Shown: positions 5,505-7,680 of the stretch, piece after piece
Layout: each line of letters begins with the position of its first letter
Position numbering within the stretch: position 1 is the first letter of the stretch
Source of the DNA: Minisyncoccota bacterium
Lineage (GTDB): Bacteria > Patescibacteriota > Minisyncoccia > Phycocordibacterales > Phycocordibacteraceae
Length of the DNA stretch: 7,680 nt
Reading direction: 5' to 3'
Assembly (NCBI GenBank): GCA_022844065.1
Contig: JALHML010000021.1
Span: 1-7,680, forward strand
Program-made: the position numbers and the translations under genes
The notes under the pieces: generated by a model
Seen by the model: the letters and a program-made list of their open reading frames with translations, nothing else
The model's database searches: none
Told to the model about the DNA's origin: nothing

Positions 5505-6080
5505 TTACAGAAACGGGTCAAAAAGTGGAAGATGTGGTGACCTGTAACGAGACAGGAATCCCATAACATAGTCCTTGGGTATCTCCATGAGACCCATCCG
5601 TTTCTTAACCTCATAGCCAAAGATGATAGCCACGAGCTCGCTCAAGTCTTCAACGGCAACACTTTCAGACTGTGAAAGCGGTTGGACTGCGACCAGACGG
5701 CACGAAATGATGTGTTTCATCCCTCGTACTGAGCCTGCAAACAGATTGGCTTTGGTCATACGAATCTCCCGCGAGGAAATTCGCCCGGTAACGATACCAG
5801 TCAATGTAGCAATCTTGCGGGCAATCAGTTCGTCAGCAAGCGGAACGGAGCCATGCGAATGCGAACCCACCATAAATTCGTGGAGGATGATGCCCGTCTG
5901 ATCAGCGAGACAGAAAAATGCGCTCTCTATACCAAGCTCTTGAAACTTCTCCTGAAGCGGTTTGTGCTCGACCATACGGCCGAACAAATTTTGGCCCAGG
6001 TTTGTGAAGTCCTGAGTAGTTGGTTGAGCAAATGTAGTAACGGACAATGGAAAGAACTTTCTTGCTATATACGGCACCAT
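5505..6080 (-). CDS. Uncharacterised 191-residue protein, faintly GlcG/HbpS-like
   Basis: I cannot assign this protein with confidence. Residues 54-105 read AFFCLADQTGIILHEFMVGS, a histidine-containing turn, and then ADELIARKIATLTG, ending in SSREI. This order (a D-x-x-G-x-x turn, then an A-R-K-x-A-T-type helix) faintly resembles the small GlcG/HbpS alpha-beta domain, but the C-terminal glycine-rich part of that family is not evident. Residues 139-160 look like an amphipathic helix. There is no membrane segment or signal peptide. The ATG at 6078-6080 has no Shine-Dalgarno sequence but lies about seven bases from the predicted transcription start; M36 is an alternative. It is divergent from the 61-residue gene with a shared promoter region, and ends at the terminator 5460-5490. 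Confidence 0.8.
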   Translation of the reverse strand: MVPYIARKFFPLSVTTFAQPTTQDFTNLGQNLFGRMVEHKPLQEKFQELGIESAFFCLADQTGIILHEFMVGSHSHGSVPLADELIARKIATLTGIVTGRISSREIRMTKANLFAGSVRGMKHIISCRLVAVQPLSQSESVAVEDLSELVAIIFGYEVKKRMGLMEIPKDYVMGFLSRYRSPHLPLFDPFL

Positions 6081-6093
6081 GCCGCATCAACGG

Positions 6094-6122
6094 GTTATAG
6101 CCTACCTTCAATAAAAACGCAA
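6094..6122 (-). promoter_or_regulatory. Promoter of the 191-residue gene
   Basis: TTGCGT (6122-6117), 17 bases, TATAAC (6099-6094) on the minus strand. The predicted start of transcription, near 6087, leaves a leader of only about seven bases before the ATG at 6080, which explains the missing Shine-Dalgarno site. Confidence 0.6.
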
Positions 6123-6139
6123 AAGAAGTCTACTTCTTT
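6122..6139. promoter_or_regulatory. Operator-like inverted repeat between divergent promoters
   Basis: AAAGAAGT and its exact reverse complement ACTTCTTT are separated by CT. The repeat touches the -35 box of the 191-residue gene and lies just before the extended -10 of the 61-residue gene, so one bound regulator could control both. No regulator gene is identified in the window. Confidence 0.45.
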
Positions 6140-6142
6140 GTT

Positions 6143-6151
6143 TGCTATAGT
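6143..6151 (+). promoter_or_regulatory. Extended -10 promoter of the 61-residue gene
   Basis: TGC plus TATAGT is a good extended -10 element. The -35 position has no consensus but lies in the inverted repeat, which fits control by an activator or repressor. Transcription would start near 6158, giving a leader of about 16 bases that holds the Shine-Dalgarno sequence. Confidence 0.65.
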
Positions 6152-6173
6152 TCCCTACAGAAAGGAGATCCTG

Positions 6174-6359
6174 ATGACCGGGGCCAAGATTTTAGAATTC
6201 CCAAACGAAGGGCGCATAGTCCTACGCGAAGGAGATCCAGATTGGGATGTATTTTCTTTCAGTCCATCCCGAGAGTGCATCGACGAAATCGAGGAGATGG
6301 AGCGCCAGAATCAAAAGAACGTCAGAGCACTGCTTCGAAGGAATTTCATTCTGGACTAG
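6174..6359 (+). CDS. Small acidic protein, 61 residues, unknown
   Basis: I do not recognise this protein. The ATG at 6174 is set by AAAGGAG at 6161-6167, six bases upstream; the frame is open further upstream, but that part has no start with a ribosome site and overlaps the promoter. The protein opens MTGAKILEFPNEG, has an acidic turn (EGDPDWD) around residues 19-25, and ends in a probable helix with charged heptads (DEIEEMERQNQKNVRALLRR). One cysteine is present. It is soluble, with no membrane segment. It is divergent from the 191-residue gene and convergent with the 93-residue gene, and ends at the terminator 6368-6397. A small partner or regulatory protein is possible, but no function can be given. 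Confidence 0.8.
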   Translation: MTGAKILEFPNEGRIVLREGDPDWDVFSFSPSRECIDEIEEMERQNQKNVRALLRRNFILD

Positions 6360-6367
6360 ATAGAGTC

Positions 6368-6397
6368 AGCCCCGTCGTGTTAGCGACGGGGCTTCTT
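6368..6397 (+). terminator. Terminator of the 61-residue gene, overlapping the 93-residue coding end
   Basis: A perfect ten-base-pair stem (AGCCCCGTCG, 6368-6377, with CGACGGGGCT, 6384-6393) and a TGTTAG loop, followed by TCTT. The TAA of the convergent minus-strand gene lies in the loop, and the right arm encodes its last residues. The plus-strand U-run is short, so termination may be partial. Confidence 0.75.
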
Positions 6398-6661
6398 GCG
6401 TTTGCGCTCTGGTGGAGCATCGTCAGGGGCGGTCGTAAACCTTCCACCCACCTTCTCTCCAGCGATAACGATTCCTTTTTCGTAGCGGTACCGTCTCGCC
6501 TTCTTGTTCCAGAGCTTTTTCTTAAGCGGGGGCAGTCTCGTAACTCCCGTTTCTGGCGGCCGAGCATCATGCATGGCCTTTAGAACCACCCCAACTCCGG
6601 CAAGACGCTTACGTTCGCGTATCACCTCGTCAGTAGGTTTGCTACTTCTTAGAAAGCCCAT
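6380..6661 (-). CDS. Small very basic protein, 93 residues, unknown
   Basis: I do not recognise this protein. The ATG at 6659-6661 is preferred over an upstream in-frame ATG at 6700 because GGAAGGAG lies six bases before it. The product starts MGFLRSSKPTDEVIRERKRL, has a central stretch rich in Lys, Arg and Pro (PPLKKKLWNKKARRYRYEKG) and ends in ERKRKKPRR. The high positive charge suggests nucleic-acid or ribosome binding, but that is inference. There is no membrane segment. The stop codon falls in the loop of the terminator hairpin used by the convergent 61-residue gene, 20 bases from that gene's stop. A promoter-like TATGAT lies at 6701-6696. Confidence 0.75.
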   Translation of the reverse strand: MGFLRSSKPTDEVIRERKRLAGVGVVLKAMHDARPPETGVTRLPPLKKKLWNKKARRYRYEKGIVIAGEKVGGRFTTAPDDAPPERKRKKPRR

Positions 6662-6695
6662 GTCTGTCTCCTTCCCTAACAAAGAACAGAGGGTG

Positions 6696-6706
6696 ATCAT
6701 ATACCA
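6696..6706 (-). promoter_or_regulatory. Probable -10 region of the 93-residue gene
   Basis: The minus strand reads TGGTATATGAT; either TATATG with a preceding TGG or TATGAT can serve as the -10 box. No good -35 is seen. The start near 6690 gives a leader of about 28 bases with a strong ribosome site. Confidence 0.45.
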
Positions 6707-6727
6707 CAGAGCGTTGAAACAAAATGT

Positions 6728-6739
6728 ACTGCTAGCAGT
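6728..6739. repeat. Twelve-base perfect palindrome
   Basis: ACTGCTAGCAGT is a perfect palindrome about 44 bases before the predicted start of the 93-residue transcript. It could be an operator or chance; it has no U-run and is separate from the terminator that follows at 6751. Confidence 0.5.
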
Positions 6740-6741
6740 CT

Positions 6742-6776
6742 AAGCACAAAGCCCCCACTGCATTCGCAATGGGGGC
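6742..6776 (-). terminator. Terminator of the 89-residue gene
   Basis: On the minus strand a stem of GCCCCCA plus two further pairs (6751-6760 with 6767-6776, one mismatch, CGAATG loop) is followed by TTTGTGCTT. It lies 20 bases past the stop of the 89-residue gene. Confidence 0.8.
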
Positions 6777-6795
6777 GCCTCTCGTATTCGATGTA

Positions 6796-7065
6796 TTACC
6801 GATACTTCTTTGCTTGATCACTCGTGAGACCAAGACGCTCTGCAAGACCGTCTCGCCTTACCAGCCAAAAAATAACCTGGTTTTCGGATTGTCGAATCCA
6901 TTCAAACCTATCCGCCAGGCCACCCACACACACTGGGTGGTAGTCCTGATTCCGCCTCAAAGCTTCTCTTGCTTCTTCGACGTTACGATTCGCGATTCTG
7001 AGTTCGTGAATCAACTTCCGGCGCTTCTTTGCCCTCAGAAAACGCAGGCACCGTGGCAAAAACAT
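6796..7065 (-). CDS. Small basic helical protein, 89 residues, unknown
   Basis: I do not recognise this protein. The ATG at 7063-7065 is chosen because GGGAGG lies six bases upstream; an in-frame ATG at 7101 has no ribosome site and would translate the leader hairpin. The product opens MFLPRCLRFLRAKKRRKL, a basic amphipathic stretch, followed by a probable helix or coiled coil (HELRIANRNVEEAREALRRN) and a C-terminal segment with FEWIRQSENQVIFWLVRRDG. It may bind nucleic acid or membrane surface, but this is inferred from charge only. It follows the rpsJ terminator, lies in the same orientation, and has its own terminator downstream (6742-6776), so it seems to be a separate unit. Its ribosome site lies in a hairpin. 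Confidence 0.75.
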   Translation of the reverse strand: MFLPRCLRFLRAKKRRKLIHELRIANRNVEEAREALRRNQDYHPVCVGGLADRFEWIRQSENQVIFWLVRRDGLAERLGLTSDQAKKYR

Positions 7066-7071
7066 AAAAGA

Positions 7072-7093
7072 CCTCCCTAATTGCTTCAGGGAG
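7072..7093 (-). promoter_or_regulatory. Hairpin hiding the ribosome site of the 89-residue gene
   Basis: On the minus strand CTCCCT (7093-7088) pairs with AGGGAG (7078-7073) over a nine-base loop. The second arm contains five of the six bases of the Shine-Dalgarno sequence GGGAGG (7077-7072). Folding would block ribosome binding, so translation may depend on a factor, temperature or unwinding. Confidence 0.5.
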
Positions 7094-7109
7094 CATCCCA
7101 CACAAATGG

Positions 7110-7138
7110 AACAAAAGCAAAACCGCCCTTTCGGGCGG
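7110..7138 (-). terminator. Intrinsic terminator of rpsJ
   Basis: On the minus strand CCGCCC-GAAA-GGGCGG (7138-7123) is followed by TTTTGCTTTTGTT. It lies about 22 bases after the rpsJ stop. The same CCCTTTCGGG word occurs again at 7151-7160. This site separates rpsJ from rplC. Confidence 0.9.
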
Positions 7139-7160
7139 CTGTGCTTCTTTCCCTTTCGGG

Positions 7161-7517
7161 TTAGACCATCTTCACATCAATCGTAACGCCAGAAGGCAGG
7201 GTGAGGTTCGTGAGAGCCTCGATAACCTTCGGGTTTGGACTGAGGATGTCGATCAAACGCTTGTGGATGCGCATCTCGAACTGCTCGCGTGCGTCCTTAT
7301 GGACGAAGGTTGAGCGATTCACGGTCCAGCGCTTGATCTCGGTTGGAAGCGGTACCGGGCCGACGATTTGCGCGTCGAAACGGTTTGCCGTGTCCATGAT
7401 CTGCTTCACCGAAAGATCCAGGATCTTGTGCTCGTAGGCACGAACGCGGATCCGGAGCTTCGGCTCAGCTGCTGGAGCTGCCTCCTTCTTTACGGTCTTC
7501 TTCGCGGTTGTAGCCAT
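7161..7517 (-). CDS. rpsJ: Ribosomal protein uS10
   Basis: uS10 (118 residues; 103 in E. coli) is part of the 30S head and, as NusE, joins antitermination complexes with NusB. The core starts near residue 21 with LRIRVRAYEHKILDLSVKQI and contains VGPVPLPTEIKRWTVNRS and KDAREQFEMRIHKRLIDI, all diagnostic. The first 20 residues are a Lys/Ala/Pro tail (MATTAKKTVKKEAAPAAEPK), close to the start of uL4 in this window. The ATG at 7515-7517 follows the tuf stop by 23 bases, with no Shine-Dalgarno sequence. The gene is terminated at 7110-7138 and so is expressed with tuf rather than with the rest of the S10 cluster. Confidence 0.97.
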   Translation of the reverse strand: MATTAKKTVKKEAAPAAEPKLRIRVRAYEHKILDLSVKQIMDTANRFDAQIVGPVPLPTEIKRWTVNRSTFVHKDAREQFEMRIHKRLIDILSPNPKVIEALTNLTLPSGVTIDVKMV

Positions 7518-7540
7518 AACGAGTAAGAAGTTAGATCGGG

Positions 7541-7680
7541 TTAGGCAACGATCTTCGTAACCACACCAGCACCCACCGTCTTGCCACCCTCGCGAACCGA
7601 GAATCGGAAGTTGTCCTCAAGCGCGATTGGCGCAGTGAGCTTTACCTTGAAGGTAACGGTGTCGCCTGGCATAACCATCT
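7541..7680 (-). CDS. tuf: Elongation factor Tu, C-terminal fragment
   Basis: The last 45 residues of EF-Tu enter from the right edge. They read [20 protein letters not shown] and then [21 protein letters not shown], the well-known end of domain 3 of bacterial EF-Tu, the GTPase that carries aminoacyl-tRNA to the ribosome. The stop TAA is at 7541-7543. tuf followed by rpsJ is the common junction of the str and S10 clusters. The GTPase domain is outside the window. Confidence 0.97.
   Translation of the reverse strand, partial: MVMPGDTVTFKVKLTAPIALEDNFRFSVREGGKTVGAGVVTKIVA

Noticed and set aside
5393..5566. 57-residue plus-strand frame after the strong Shine-Dalgarno site
   Set aside because: It runs through two strong hairpins, one of them a terminator, and overlaps the end of the minus-strand 191-residue gene. 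The sequence does not look like a protein.
5853..6173. Longer N-terminal extension of the 61-residue gene
   Set aside because: The frame is open but covers the divergent promoter region and lies antisense to the 191-residue gene. The good ribosome site points to the ATG at 6174.
6174..6661. Toxin-antitoxin pair formed by the acidic 61-residue and basic 93-residue proteins
   Set aside because: The charge pairing is tempting, but the genes are convergent with separate promoters and no toxin motif is seen. Toxin-antitoxin genes are normally co-directional and coupled.

Overview
The window carries part of a bacterial str/S10 ribosomal-protein region, almost all of it on the minus strand. Read in the direction of transcription (right to left), it holds the 3' end of tuf (EF-Tu), rpsJ (uS10), a roughly 2-kb block of small unrecognised genes, rplC-rplD-rplW-rplB (uL3-uL4-uL23-uL2), a roughly 1.7-kb block with two plus-strand genes, then rpsS-rplV (uS19-uL22) and the first codons of rpsC (uS3). 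Compact divergence, Lys/Ala/Pro-rich tails on several ribosomal proteins, a small DUF3298-type membrane protein and many short lineage-specific genes suggest a Candidate Phyla Radiation bacterium, most likely of the Parcubacteria (Kaiserbacteria-like) group. This is inferred from the style of the proteins, not from a search. The recognised genes read through with the standard bacterial code, with no in-frame TGA.

The canonical S10 order (rpsJ-rplC-rplD-rplW-rplB-rpsS-rplV-rpsC) is intact but broken twice. rpsJ ends in its own intrinsic terminator and belongs transcriptionally with tuf. rplC has its own promoter (-35 at 5236-5241, -10 at 5213-5218) and a structured leader that resembles a transcription attenuator. 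rplB ends at a terminator shared with the convergent DUF3298 gene. rpsS has a second promoter with a perfect TTGACA box. The cluster therefore probably makes at least three transcripts.

The rpsJ-rplC gap (5114-7160) contains, from right to left: an 89-residue basic protein whose Shine-Dalgarno site lies in a hairpin; a 93-residue very basic protein; a convergent 61-residue acidic protein; a divergent 191-residue protein sharing an inverted-repeat promoter region with the 61-residue gene; a bidirectional terminator; and a non-coding, strongly structured plus-strand stretch (about 5255-5490) with a 12-base perfect match to the Shine-Dalgarno complement of the 16S rRNA 3' end. The rplB-rpsS gap (802-2482) holds a 209-residue unknown protein with its own terminator and an apparently leaderless DUF3298 membrane protein.

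The ribosomal genes have essentially no Shine-Dalgarno sites, and three consecutive spacers are exactly 10 nt. The small accessory genes have strong Shine-Dalgarno sites. The strongest candidates for undescribed biology are the plus-strand structured RNA, the rplC leader and this split in translation-start architecture. No CRISPR array, tRNA, rRNA, transposase or integrase is visible.
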